From: Rhodeus uyekii
Lineage: Eukaryota > Chordata > Actinopteri > Cypriniformes > Acheilognathidae
Length of the DNA: 64,000 bases
Assembly: GCA_037043235.1 (NCBI GenBank)
Contig: JAWRVZ010000079.1
Coordinates: forward strand, 348,001 to 412,000
Direction: 5' to 3'
Part shown: piece by piece, positions 23,324 through 35,977 of the stretch
Position numbering within the stretch: position 1 is the first letter of the stretch
Layout of the letters: each line of letters starts with the position of its first letter
Notes under the pieces: generated by a model
The model's database searches: none
What the model was told of the DNA's origin: nothing
What the model saw: the letters and a program-made list of their open reading frames with translations, nothing else
Made by a program: the position numbers and the translations under genes

Positions 23324-26185
23324 TACTGTGTTTTAAAAAATAATGAGCAGGTAACCACCCCCCTTTGTAATATAGTTTGGTCATGCTACGTTGTTAACTT
23401 TGACACAAACTCATTAATATTCATGAGTCAAACCCTCATCATAGTAAGATTGTGCAACTAAACTTGAAATACTCATTATTGTTTGCTATGGTACTAGAAA
23501 CTAGAATCAAGAATCATTGAGTTCCATTCGTACTGGTGAATCATTGACTACTGAAATTCTGATATTGTAACAACCCTACTACGCAAGCATCTGTTTAAAT
23601 GGTCAACTGCCATCTTGCAAGTGAGATGGAGGGCTGTCTTTAGGTTGTCGATGGCTTCATCTGCTGCTCTTTGGATCTGAGAGGATCAAATGCATGCTCC
23701 TGACTTGAACCTCTAGGCCCTTCATTCCCAGATCAACTACTTTCCTGCTACTCTTTGCCAGGCCCCACCAAAGCTTGCGACATCTCTGCCAGGCTTATGC
23801 CATAAGTAAGAGAGCAAGACATCTCGGGGGGCCAGGTCACCCCCTGTCCCACAGGCCTTCATTAGAGACACAGATCAGGTTGGAGTCTGTCTCGTATTAA
23901 TACCTGTCAGCAGCCCAAACTCCATTTAAGTCCCGACTCTGCTTCTTAGAAGAGACGCCTGTGCTACCATCGGACTGCAGGCTCAATAGGCTTCTGTGTT
24001 GACTCTGAAAGAGCATGGCAGCTTGTTAGGCTTAGTTGTGCATGGGAATGGAAGGTTTGACAACAGATTCATTGTGTTGTTTCCCTGGTAAAAGCCAGAC
24101 CATCGGCTAATTGTGACATTTAAAAGATGTCCAGAGTTTGGGTTTTCTTGGTTTGGGAGCATAAAGCAGGTCAGGGACTGTGGCTCATGAGATGACGCCA
24201 ATACATGGGCATCTCGAGACTGGGGCACAGGGGCGATGAAGTTTCTCACCTTTGGATTCAATTAGTTTGCCCGTTCAACTCAGACACATGCCTAGCACAA
24301 GGCAGATCATCACTTCCCACGCTGCCCTTCAGCACTGGAAATGTATACCATGATTACTTAATAAAGATGCATTAATGATATACATTTCTCACTTGAAAGC
24401 CTCAGATCTTATGCCCACAAGTTTTTTGCCTGTGCTGACATTGAAGACACATTCATCTAGTTAGGTTGTATATGCAGGGAGATGCTTTCATAATGGAATA
24501 AATGTAGAGTGGGCTCCAAAAGTTAGAGACCACTTATGCAAGTGATAATATCAGGTTCAGAACAACTTGAGGGTGAGTAAATGATGACATAATTTATATT
24601 TTTGGGTGATCTATTAATAAAGGCATTAAAAATGCTACAAAATATTTCCATTTCAAATTAATACTGTTGTGTTAAACTTTCTGTTAATATACTGTTAAAC
24701 TGTTCAATATCGATAATAATAATAATTGTTTTTTACTTTTTTTATCAGCTCACTAGATTTATTTCTGAAGGATAATGTGACACTGAAAATGTAATGCTGA
24801 AAATTCAGCTTTACCATCAAAGGAATAAATTAATTACATTTTAAAATATATTCAAACAGAAAAAAAAATATTTCAAATTATAATAATAATTCACATTATT
24901 ACTAATTTGACTGTATTTTTTGGTCTGTTTGTAGTGTGTGCGCCTGTGCACCACTTTGTAATGACCGTATGTTTGAAATGTTTTGTCCTTTTCATCATTG
25001 GAAAATAAAACTCTGGATTGCGTTGGATGTAAAGTGATCCTTGCTTGTCCCAGCAGTAGAGTTTAGTGTGTTCTTGGCTGCTTGGGTAAGGTCTTGATTC
25101 TCATGCTTGATTGGCTGCTAGAACTGAAATTGGAGAAATACAGTCCCGAGGGGTCTATCAGAATGATAAGCCATTGAGACATTTGAGTGCCCAACCCTGA
25201 TAACATTTCTGAAGAGACAAGAAGAGTTGTGTGTGTGTGTGTTATAAACTGTGATTAGTTAACATCTCTGCTATTGCATCAACTCTCATATTTAGAAGAC
25301 ATTTAGAGCTACTGTTACAAAATGAAGAGCAAAGATGTGCATGTTTTGGTATGTGATTGATTACCTGCGTTGCATTGGCACAAAAAGATGGGAACTGTAG
25401 TGTAGTGTAGTGTAGTATAGTTGCATAGGTCTGTCACATCATAAAGCAGCTGAATGAATATGATTTCCCATAATCAGAAAGAACAGAGAAGCTTTTGTTA
25501 AAGGTGGCTAGTAATGTCAGAGGTCTCGGGAGAGGAGAGCAGAGATATTGCCATATCCCTAACATTGCAGGAGTCCTTTCTTAGTATCAGTGCAGTGTTA
25601 GCAGAATTTGCCTGGCGCTGTTGATCTTGAAATGGTTTCGCTTTCCTCATTAAATGTTCAAGAATAAGTTTTGAGGACAGCGGCTGTAGATCAGAATACG
25701 AACATGGAGTATTTTGCTCCAGCACGTTGCAATCACACAGGGTGAGGATGCCTGACAAGAGGCGATCGGCAAGCGTCAGGGTGTTGAAGTGTGCTGGAGT
25801 AGAAGCGAGATATGACTCCATGAGAGAGGGAAAAAAGAAACGAGAACACAATGCGTGCATGTGAAAGAGAACTAGAAGATAGAGAGTGGCTTTAGTAAAA
25901 GCTGTCTGTCCAAGGCCCTTTAAAACCACATTATGGCGTCCCTTTATCAGAGTTACGAGTGCTTTTATGACAGGCCGCTGATGGATGAACGGTACTGTAT
26001 TTCATATCTGAGAGACTGGTTGAGTCTGCGCGACCCAGCGGCGGCAGTGTGATGGGCTAGTATAGTGCCCACTTGTAGCTGTGACAAAGTGTTGTCATGA
26101 ACACTGTTGTAATGCATGCTCTAAAAAGCTTCCATCGTCATGACTTGAACAAGCGGAGACTTGTTAAGATTGTTTTAATGGAATT
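23324..26185. other. Intergenic, no gene seen
   Basis: One decayed repeat copy (24700-24930) and otherwise unassigned sequence. A 143-codon minus-strand open frame at 25498-25929 shows no recognisable domain. Confidence 0.5.
24700..24930. repeat. Decayed dispersed repeat copy
   Basis: Shares TTTCTGAAGGATAATGTGACA and CTGAAAATTCAGCTTT with 21085-21425. AT-rich and noncoding. Confidence 0.5.
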
Positions 26186-26335
26186 TATATGCATTTATAT
26201 ATGAAATTTGGGCGGGTTTTTCATCAAAAACCTGCCCAATTTTTATCGACCAGCCCAATGCATTTTTTTCCGGTCGGACGTGATCAAAAGGAGCCCAATT
26301 GGGCAGGAACCCGCCCAATCTGGCAACACTGTTCT
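26186..26335. repeat. Remnant of a GGCGGG/CCCGCC-ended transposon
   Basis: Contains TTGGGCGGGTTTTT near the left and, at the right, CCCGCCCAATCTGGCAACAC, the inverse of the CAGTGTTGCCAGATTGGG ends seen in fish DNA transposons. No coding sequence. Confidence 0.45.
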
Positions 26336-26595
26336 TGACTCATGCTGCACTGGCTTTTGTCCAATCGCATGCTTTCTATAGTGAGAATGCCCCTCCTCCA
26401 GCAACAACTAGCAAGTAGCAAATCCTGTTTAAGATGAAATAAAGGCCTATTGGTAACTGCTCTTCAAACAAGGTTGGTAAGATTTTTATTTTTGAAAAAT
26501 CTCACCAAGGCTGCATTTATTCGATTAAAAATACAGCAAAACAGCAACATGTTTATTATGAGAGATCATCAGAGTATTATGAGCTAAAACAAATC

Positions 26596-26663
26596 CTAGG
26601 TTGTTTCAACCCATGTTTGGGTCAAATATGGTTGGTTTGTCCATATGGGTTGAAACAACCTAG
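26596..26663. repeat. Short palindromic element
   Basis: The 19-bp arm CTAGGTTGTTTCAACCCAT at 26596-26614 has its exact complement at 26645-26663 around a 30-bp loop. It is similar in design to hairpin-forming MITEs of fish. Confidence 0.75.
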
Positions 26664-26818
26664 CATTTTTTTTTAGATCATAATACTCTGATTTGGTGTT
26701 CAAGAAACAAAAAACTCAAAAAAATTATTATCAATGTTGAAACAGTTGTACTTCACTTAAAAGAAGTGAGGACAACTATTTTATCAGTAATGGTGAAGTT
26801 TATTGCAGTATATATTTT

Positions 26819-27085
26819 GGTCACACTTAATATCAGGGTCCAATTCTCACTATTAGCTAACTATTAATTATGACTTTTGCCTCAATAAACTCCGTTACTG
26901 TTTATTAATAATTAGTAAGGTAGTTGTTAAGTTTAGAAATAGGGTAGGATTACAAATGTAGAATATTCTCACGCAGAATAAAGCATTATTATTAAGTACT
27001 AATAAACAGCCAATATCCTAGTAAAATGCATGCTAATAAGCAACTGGTTAATAGTGAGAATTGGACCATAAACTAAAGTGGTAGG
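26819..27085. mobile_element. MITE with GGTCCAATTCTCACTATTA ends
   Basis: GGTCCAATTCTCACTATTA near 26847 is repeated as its complement TAATAGTGAGAATTGGACC near 27050, with looser inverted similarity outward (TCACACTTAATAT against AAACTAAAGTG). Noncoding. Confidence 0.7.
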
Positions 27086-27752
27086 TTTAGCCTCATGTTG
27101 TTGCATTCTTTTTATTTCATAACAGATTTTATTCAGATTACACTGTCATTCACTGCTGTGTTGTTAAAAACAGTTTTAGAGGAAACCAATATAGTATTGC
27201 AGTATTGCTAGTTGACGGCTGCTCCCTTTTGCTTATGTAATATTTCTTATTTATGAGAGACTGATGTGTGAGAGGCTCAGAAATATGGTCTGCCGTCAGT
27301 CCTTCACATGATACGGTACATCTGCAGCTCCGCAAACATCCTGTTTTGAAACCTCCCCCTTCCCCCCACCTCCACCTCACCCTTTGAAATGGTACGTGCC
27401 TGTGGATTCCTTCAGTGTCTCTCAAATGATCCTTGCAATGGAGGCAAAGGCCTAAAGCCATGTTACTTTGTTTCCGGAATAAAATAGCCGATGCTAGAGT
27501 GGCACCTGTTTCCTTTAGACAGTCTAGTGTTGCTCACCTCCCGCTGAAGACTTCCACTCCGCTGCTCTGCTCTGCTCTCCCTCATGTGGCCCATTTGGAG
27601 TCAGTGCAGATCTTTCAATGTGAATGAACTGTTGCATATTTTTTAGGGTACTTTTGATATCTCCTTAAGTCATCTATATGTTTTGATTGTCAGCTGTATG
27701 TTCTCATATTGATTGTGGTCTGATGGGCATATTGATTGTGAGCTGATGTTTA

Positions 27753-29870
27753 TTAAAACAAAATAACTTTTTTGAAATTATTTTTGTACTTTTTACCAGA
27801 CCGTCTAAATTTATTTTAGCTATTTTTCACATGCATAACATTTACCATTTACCTTAATATAAACATAAAAAAAAAGATTTATTATGTGTTTAAACTAAGA
27901 ACACATAAAATAAAATAAAAATTTAATTCTTATTTTCATACAATAAGTACTTGAAATGATGTTTATTTTTAAACATTAAAAAAACATTATTTTTAAAACA
28001 ATTATTTTTTTGTTTAAACACATAATTGTTGATACTTTTATAATTAATGTTTAATTTTAGTAGTATTATAGCAATATTAATAATATACAAATAATATTTT
28101 TAATTATTTAAATTTTGTTAATCAGTAATTTAATTTAATAATATTGTTTTATTTTATTATTATTAATTTGTTTAATTTATTAGTTTTATTGATAACATTT
28201 TACAATGAGGTTTCATTAGTTAAAACTTAGACTGAACAATACTTCTACAGCATTTATTATTCTTTGTTAATGTTAATTTCAATAAATTATTAAAACCATA
28301 AGTTGTATTTGTTAACATTAGTTATTGATTTGTGAACTGTGAACTGTGAACTAATATGAACAAACAATGAATGACAGTATTTTTTTAAACTAAAAGTGTA
28401 AACATAAACAAAGAATAATAAGTACTGTAACAAATTCATAGCTCAGTTCATGTTACTTAATACATTAATGTTTAGTTTAAACACATAATAATTCTTATTT
28501 TTAAAATGTTTATATTAAGGTAAATGTTATGCATTTGAAAAATAGCTAAAATAAATTAAGACGTTCTGGTAAAAAGAACAAAAATACATTAATTTAATAC
28601 ATTAATGTGAGACCTTATAGTAAAGTGTTTTATATTTATAGTTCTACAGATATTTAACTTGACCCATAGTGTAATTTCCACCAGTTTTTTTATTTTATTT
28701 TTTTACTTGCTGACAAAAGACTCAAATTGTTAATTATGCGAGTTTATACACTTATACGTACTGTAAAATGCTAGCTATAAAATTAGCCTTAGCAAAGGAA
28801 TTTGGCAAAAAATACAACTTCCAGTTTTCCCAAAACACTTTGAAATTGTCATTTCTATACATTATTTGAAATATTGTGGTAATGAAACCATGAAAATGTA
28901 TGTGACATTAAAAAAAAATCTGTTTAAATTCTTTAACAGTAGAATTTCAATGTCTAAGTATTCCAACTTACATTTTTTTATCAATATCATCCACTTTCCC
29001 CATTCCCCATCAGCCATGCTCAGGCTGCATTTATTCCATTCTAGTGAAGATATTTTGAGACTTTAGATAAAGTATTAAGAGTAATATAAGGCAAGATAAG
29101 AGATAAGGTATTTTGAGACTTTACAGTATATTGACTAAAATCAAATGTTGTGTTGAGACCAGTATGATCTCTAACAGCTTTTGGAATTGGAAGGCCATTT
29201 AGACCTTGTGCTTCTGTGGCATTGTCAGCAAGGTGATGAGTACATGACTAGTGTAAATCCTCATTGACCCTACTCTAGCCCTACATAACTAATGCCTTGT
29301 TCTGCCTGGTGAAAACACTTGTTGAACATGATGCCATCTGGATCTTCGCTTCTGTCTGTTTATTGTTAGGTTGCATGTATCAGACTTTAATGGCCTGTTT
29401 GGATTGCGTCTGCGTCAGGGAGACGCTAGTTCTCAGGTCTCACCTCGGCCCCTTACCCTTGCAGTATATGATGCATAGCGACTTTGCACAAGCAGAAATC
29501 GTGCCTCTGATCTGCTGAGTGTGAGCTCTGGAGGCTCGGTTGGCTGTCACTAAGTCTGACAGTGACACAATCCTTTAAAAACTATTGAAGAGACTTCAAT
29601 TATTCTGATTTTGCCATGAGCTTTTCAATGAGCTATACTTGATTTGCTGGAGAAATGTCAGGGCTGCTAACAATTTAGGATCTGTTTATAAGAATATTTT
29701 CATACAAGCACTTGAAATGATTTGTTTATTTTATGTGTTCTTAGTTTAAATATTAAGGTAAATATAAAGGTTTATATTAAGGTAAATGTTATGCATTTGA
29801 AAAATAGCTAAAATAACGGTACGTACTGGTAAAAAGTACAAAAATGTTTATTTTGTTTTAATAAAAATCA
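27753..29870. repeat. Inverted repeat cluster with a MITE inside
   Basis: About 27765-27868 (TTTTTACCAGACCGTC, TTTTAGCTATTTTTCACATG, CATAACATTTACC) is inverted at about 28495-28590 and again at about 29755-29860. Between the first two arms lies a further TIR unit (about 28193-28632), with AATGAGGTTTCATTAGTTAA at the left and TTAATGTGAGACCTTATAG at the right. The region is extremely AT-rich and noncoding. Confidence 0.55.
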
Positions 29871-30074
29871 GCCCATAAAACATAAACAATTTCAGGATCT
29901 GACTGCATGTATCTAAGAATCTGAATATTGAGATTCTTGGATAGTTAGGTGTAGTATGCATTACATTTATAAAAATCTTTAGTAAATTATTTGTCACAAA
30001 AAAATCTTAAAAATCAAACATTTTTAATTTTATGTTTTATTATATTGTGTGTGTATGTGTGTACATATATACAC

Positions 30075-32034
30075 TCACCTAAAGGATTATTAGGAACACT
30101 TGTTCAATTTCTCATTAATGCAATTATATAATCAACCAATCACATGGCAGTTGCTTCAATGCATTTAGGGGTTGGTCCTGCTCAAGACAATCTCCTGAAC
30201 TCCAAACTGAATGTCAGAATGGGAAATTGTTACAACCGAGGAATGCAGCAAACCATTTGTGAAGCCACAACACGCACAACATTGAGGCGGATGGGCTATA
30301 ACAGCAGAAGACCCCACCGGGTACCACTCATCTCCACTACAAAGAGGAAAAAGAGGCTACAATTTGCACGAGCTCACCAAAATTGGACAGTTGAAGACTG
30401 GAAATATGTTGCCTGGTCTGATGAGTGGATCCATCACAGGGCTCGACAAATTTACTCGGGCGAGTAAAATTTTGATAAAACTCTTAGAGTTAGATTCTTA
30501 AACTCTGAGTTAGATTCTTCAGATTCCAATACAGTTTTTCTATCATTCAACTGTTACTACATAGAAAAAACTTCAGGCCGCATAACACTCGTAAAATATG
30601 CCAAACAAGAGCAGAAAATCGACGACGGGCTAGTAGCGATCAGATATACGATTCAGTTCTAAAGTTTGAACCACGAATCACGAATGTAGTATTTACCTCA
30701 GGGGTCTCAAACATGCGGCCCGCGAAACGATATTTTGTGGCCCGCGGGACCATATGAAAGTTTAATGTAAGTGTGGCCCACGAGTTTTGAATGAATAGCG
30801 CTTTACCGCGTTGTGTGTGTATGTGTGAAAGGTTCCTTTTTCGTGCGAGCTGCAGCTGTACAGGCCAACCAATCACAGTGGAGTACAAGACTCCCGGGGG
30901 CCAATCATAGTGGAGTAAATGACTCCGGGGGCCAATCACAGTGGAGTAAATGACTCCCGGGGGCGGGGCATCAGCCGGGCTTGAGGCAGACAGAGAAACA
31001 GCTGCTCGTGTAATATCACATTTGTCAAAGCCGTCATAGAATTATTACTTATTGTGTTTGAAATTGAGCATGTTTGACTTTGAGCTGGACGAAGTGAATG
31101 TTACTGTTATCGGCGTTGGATTTAGCATCATGCGGATTGTATTTTGTTTTTCCATCATTTGAAATGGGCTGATTTGCGGGACATCGGTGTTATAATATAG
31201 AAAATAAAATCCAGTAAATAACGCCTCCGTGGCTGCATCCCATTGTTTGTATATAGTACATTTATTAAATTTATCTCCATAAAAATGATCTTCAGATTCA
31301 CTATCAGATTAATTATATTGTTTCTGGGTTTTTGTTGCATTCAACCAATAAATATTTGGTTTTGCAGTATATCGTGTTTTTTACTTTAATAACTATTTTT
31401 GTCTGTTAAAATGCTGGGCGAGTGCTTTATGTGAAGGGCGAGTAAGTTTTTAGGGTCACTAGTCCTGCAGGGCGAGTGACCCTGGAATAATTCATCGAGG
31501 CCTGCATCATGCTTTGTTACCACTGTGCAGGCTGGTGGTGGTGGTGTAATGGTGTGGAGGATGTTTTCTTTGCACACTTTAGGCCCCTTAATGCCAATTG
31601 GGCATCGTTTAAATGCCACGGCCTACCTGAGCATTGTTTCTGACCATGTCCATCCCTTTATGACCACCATATACTCATCCTCTGATGGCTACTTCCAGCA
31701 GGATAATGCACCATGTCATAAAGCTTGAATCATTTCAAATTGGTTTCTTGAACATGACAATGAGTTCACTGAATTAAAATGGCCCCACAGTCAACAGATC
31801 TCAATCCATTAGAGCATCTTTGAGATGTGGTGGAACAGGAGCTTCGTGCCCTGGATGTGCATCCCACAAATCTCCATCAACTGCAAGATACTCTCCTATC
31901 AATATGGTCAACATTTCTAAAGAATGCTTTCAGCACCTTGTTGAATCAATGCCACGTAGAATTAAGGCAGTTCTGAAGGCGAAAGGGGGTTAAACACAGT
32001 ATTAGTGTGGTGTTCCTAATAATCCTTTAGGTGA
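30075..32034 (+). mobile_element. Broken Tc1-like transposon carrying another insertion
   Basis: The ends are TCACCTAAAGGATTATTAGG and its complement CCTAATAATCCTTTAGGTGA. Transposase fragments remain on the plus strand: the DNA-binding part to WKYVAWSDE (about 30144-30425) and, after the insertion, GGGGVMVWRMFSLHTLGPL to QQDNAPCHKA (about 31525-31728), then WPHS and NPLEHL-like words near 31780-31820. WSDE and QQDNAPCH are conserved catalytic-region words of DD34E Tc1 enzymes. Internal deletions, stops and the 1068-bp insertion at 30437-31504 make it inactive. Confidence 0.9.
30437..31504. mobile_element. 1068-bp element nested in the Tc1-like copy
   Basis: Ends CAGGGCTCGA and TCGAGGCCTG (inverted repeat) between two copies of CATCA (30432-30436 and 31505-31509). 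It cuts the Tc1 sequence inside a run that is continuous in intact family members. The edges carry repeated GGCGAGTGA/GGCGAGTAA words. Another possible insert start, AGGGGTCTCAAACATGCGG, lies at about 30698. No transposase seen. Confidence 0.7.

Positions 32035-32035
<1 letters not shown>

Positions 32036-32069
<34 letters not shown>
32036..32069. repeat. (AC)n microsatellite
   Basis: Sixteen or so AC units directly after the Tc1-like right end. Confidence 0.9.
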
Positions 32070-32071
<2 letters not shown>

Positions 32072-33321
32072 GCTGCGTAGCAAGAGATTACATGTAATCT
32101 GGATTACAGAATCCCACCCCTGAAAAATAATTACTTGTAATTGTATTACATTTAACAAAATACTTATAATCAGTTACTTTTTTGATTACATATCATTCTT
32201 ACAGTGACAGCAAATCATTCATAATTCACAGATTCTTCTTTACATTTTTTAAATTTTCCTTTCTAATAAGCATGTTGCATATGTACATTCAGAAATTTTT
32301 CTGATTGTTCTTCAACATCTGTTGTTGCCCCACTGACTCTTGATTTCTCTTGTAAGAGAGAAACAGATGAAAAGCCCAAGCCAAAGTGTGCGTGATCAGA
32401 AGGAGACCAGATTGGCGCAGTGAAGCCCAATAGTTGTGGGAAAATATCAGTTATCATCCATCTCTGGCAGCCTGAGATGAAAAATAATCTGACAGGAGTA
32501 TGTTTGGAGGAGGGAACAGTTGAGGTGGCTTCTAGTCCAGTACATGTAACCCAATCTAACAGGCTTATAGTCCCCTCGAAAGCCCTGTCCCAAATGAAGT
32601 GCTTCATGTGCATTTGCAGTCTTGCAAAAGGCCGACACAGGTCACATTTGTCATTTTAAGTTTCAAAGAGCTGTTATGTATCTTCGATGTGGCCTTTTAC
32701 CAAGCCCACACTGATGCAGACAAAGTGTGGATTCGCAGCAGGTCCCAAAAGGGCTCAGGCTGGCATTTGAGGAGAGGCTGAACTAAAACTTTCAGCTTGT
32801 GTATTGAATCTACTGCTTGCATTGATAAGTCAGAGGAAGAATACAAACAGAATGTTAAAAGAGACATTATTGGCTATAGTTTTCCTATGTGATATAATGT
32901 AATATTGGTGGAGTTGTGTTGAAGTGAAATGAGAAGGCAATGTCGAGATGTACCAGTTACACTTAATGTTACATATAAACATTATTACGCACGCTCAAAA
33001 AAAGTACCAAAATTTGAGATTACACCTGTTTTTTTGTGAGCTGATCTTCAGCTGTTGTTTTTTATAGTCAACTTATTTTTAGATAATTAGTCATCAAAGC
33101 TCAGTAAACACTGTAGGTGTCATGAGTTTCACCAAGCGGATCATGTTTTCAAATAATTTCAGGTGATTTTGACATGGCATGAAGTGGATGAGTTGTTTAC
33201 TTTTTTTCTCATTAACCTCAGTAGTTGCTTATTCAGATTGAGGTTCATTGTGTGATCATCATATTGCGATGGAAGCATGTCCACCTCTCATGTGAATTTT
33301 CTCATTCATTTTCAATTCATT

Positions 33322-33324
<3 letters not shown>

Positions 33325-33402
<78 letters not shown>
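33325..33402. repeat. (CA)n(TA)n compound microsatellite
   Basis: About 23 CA units followed by about 16 TA units. Confidence 0.95.
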
Positions 33403-33404
<2 letters not shown>

Positions 33405-33879
33405 TCTTAGGCATGTCAGTATTTTCACCCCACTCAAATGGTTTTAAGGCACATATTCATATCTTTTGCTTCAGTGTGTCAGTAGGAAATATCAGTTTAC
33501 ATTTCCAAACATTCATCTTGCCATTAATTGTAATAATTCCGTGAGATTTTTCTATCCACATGGGGTCTGACAACAGCCGATGCTCCACACGTAGATCTGA
33601 TCTCACCATCAACGACTCTGGAATTACTTGAAGAAACTTCTTGCGCTACAATAATCTCACTGGATTATTACACTACAGCAAAGGATTGAAATAACGGTCT
33701 TAAAATCATTTTGTGTGTGTAAAAATACTGACATGCCAAAAACATTTGCACTTTTGCTATCTACATATATACATGTATATATACATACACACACAGTGTA
33801 GATAGATAGATAGTAAGAGCTCTGTGTGTATATATTAAAAGGTAAAAAATGGGACAGTGGAATGGTGTGAAACATTTTT

Positions 33880-34099
33880 TTATGGGCCTAAGTAAAAAGC
33901 CAGATTGACCCTGCAGAATGATCGAGCAGTGGGCGGGGAGGAATTTAGGAGGAGGCGGGACTTGTTTATCGGCACAATGTAAGTGAGCAAACACACGACA
34001 GGAATGAGTAGAGTCACCAGTAACCCGACGCCATACGGGATGATGGCCTCCAGCAGCTGCTGAGGTACTGCATGAGTCTTCGGCTTCGGTCCCTCCCAA
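33880..34099 (-). other. Open frame with a strong membrane-helix stretch (very tentative exon)
   Basis: On the minus strand, after a possible AG acceptor at 34101-34100, an open frame runs to TAA at 33880. It encodes a hydrophilic lead, then PYGVGLLVTLLIPVVCLLTY, a convincing transmembrane helix, then a basic tail. I do not recognise it and see no partner exons, no good pyrimidine tract and no start codon context. It may be chance. Confidence 0.12.
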
Positions 34100-34759
34100 C
34101 TTCACAGAATGACACTCTAAATCATAACAAATTCATTAAATTCACTTTAGCACAATCTGAAGAACCCAAACACCTGTTTGCCAGAGGGCGACAGCCATAT
34201 GAATCACCGGCAGCCATGCCGAGCATAATAGGCCTCATTAGAGTCAGAACAGGTGAGTCTGTGTTATGTAACAGTGGAATGACCCTGAGCAGCACTTTAA
34301 GGAGCCGCATAAACACTGGTCTCAACACCCAGCACATGGATCAGTGGGCAGATTCCAAAGTGTGTCAAACGTGATCCATAAGTGTTTTATGTACATTTGG
34401 TGGATATACGATTTTGGTATCACCAAATATTGGACATTTTGTCTTAGTCACGTTATGCTATATGAAATGTAGGTTTTAATTCTGTTATTATTTACATATA
34501 CTGTAGATTAGGTCAGACATTTGACTTTCAACATGACTACAACTGGATGCCCATTTTAATATCAGCCAATGCATTTTCAATTTTAGTGAAATATGGTATG
34601 AACATAATGTGAAAAGTTTTGTTTATTTAACTGTAGACAATATTTTTCATACAGTAGTCCAAATTTGTTAAATAATATAGAAAATGTTGTTTTGTTTTTT
34701 TGCAGTTGCAATTGGTTTAAAATGAAAATCAATTTTCCATTGCATAGGAAAATGATGTA

Positions 34760-35912
34760 CAGTGAAGTTCGGTTATGTTGACGCCCTCGGGGGTTGCAAA
34801 AAAGCATCGAGATAACCGTTTAGCAAGATAACCCATATAACATATATTACATATATTAACATATATTTTCCCACATATAACCCGCAGACGCAGATAATCC
34901 ACACACTCATATAGCCAGCGGGTTTGGGGTTTTGTGTAAAAAATCTTTGGCATAACCCGCACCCATAGATTGGTGAACATTTTTGTGTAAGTTCACATTT
35001 CGAATTTCAAATATTGCTCGCATGACGTCAATTATCCATAACTGTTCAGGCTCGGTACACAGTGCTTGTGCGTGAAATTCACACAATAATAAAACAAACA
35101 CAAGTCAGAATCAGAAGAAAATGAAAAAAGCAGTCTCGTAGCAGCTCCTCCCTTTAAGAAGCGTTGATCATCGGATGAGAAGAGAAGAGCACGCCCTCAT
35201 GGCAGCACAGCCAATCACGACTTCTTGCATGATTGACAGGTCAGACAGCATATCAGCGCAGCTGTCAGAGTGATAGTGGAAGCGCAGCCAACTGTCAGCT
35301 GTCAGAGCGACAAAGACAACACCCCGCAAGGAAGAAAAATGAAAATTTGTTGATGTACATGATGAGTTATTAAATGAGAATGTACATACTCAAGTTTTTG
35401 GCGTCTTTTTACACAACACTGTTGCCGCGATTTGTTTGGTGAAGCGATCGGCATTCATCAAAAGAAAAATTACAACAACAAAAGGCATATGTAAAACCAC
35501 CACAATAAAAACCACCTTTGATTCTTGATACAAACCTTTAATTATATTCTCCAACAGTGCAAACACAAAGATTGCTCACAAAATCACAAAAAGCGTGTGG
35601 GATGCTACAGCGTGTTATCCCTCAGACCGTATCGACGACAGGGATCGAACCGTCATTGGAGTGAGTGGACCGCAATCCACGTGCAAGGCAAACTCAGCAC
35701 ATGCGCAGTGAACTAGGTACGCAAATTAGTCACGAGATAACCATGTGAAGTGCCGATTTTGTCCCTCTTTTGTGCTCGAGATATTAGATTTCGGCAACAT
35801 TAACGAATCGACATCAAGGAATCGAAAATACTAAGACAAATATGGAGTTCGGCGGTTCCACTTCAAAAACGTCAACATAATAGTATTGGCGAGTTAACCG
35901 TGAACTCCACTG
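34760..35912. mobile_element. Tigger-like element 2 (CAGTGGA family) with nested element
   Basis: Begins CAGTGAAGTTCGGTTATGTT after TA and ends CCGTGAACTCCACTG before TA. It shares GGGGGTTGCAAAAAAG, GAAGCGATCGGCAT and GCGCAGTGAACTAGGTACGC with copy 1. A member of the CCGCATATAA family is nested at about 34859-35350. Confidence 0.75.
34859..35350. mobile_element. CCGCATATAA-family element, copy inside Tigger-like element 2
   Basis: Contains ATTTTCCCACATATAACCCG, GATAATCCACACACTCATAT, AACTGTTCAGGCTCGGTACA and TCTTGCATGATTGACAGGTC, colinear with 44534-45035 and with the full copy at 62152-62749. Right end lost. Confidence 0.65.
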
Positions 35913-35977
35913 TATTAGGTTATGACTTAACCTTTTTTAAGGTTAGTGGCTTTGTTTTGTAATCAGTCTCTCATTAC

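Noticed and set aside
25498..25929. 143-codon open frame on the minus strand
   Set aside because: No recognisable domain or conserved word, no splice or promoter context; probably chance.
32263..32613. 116-codon minus-strand open frame
   Set aside because: No domain, start context or exon partners; overlapping open frames on both strands suggest chance.
34201..34255. Possible small plus-strand first exon (ATG at about 34217 with a good GTGAGT donor)
   Set aside because: Only a dozen codons, and no following exon that I can connect.
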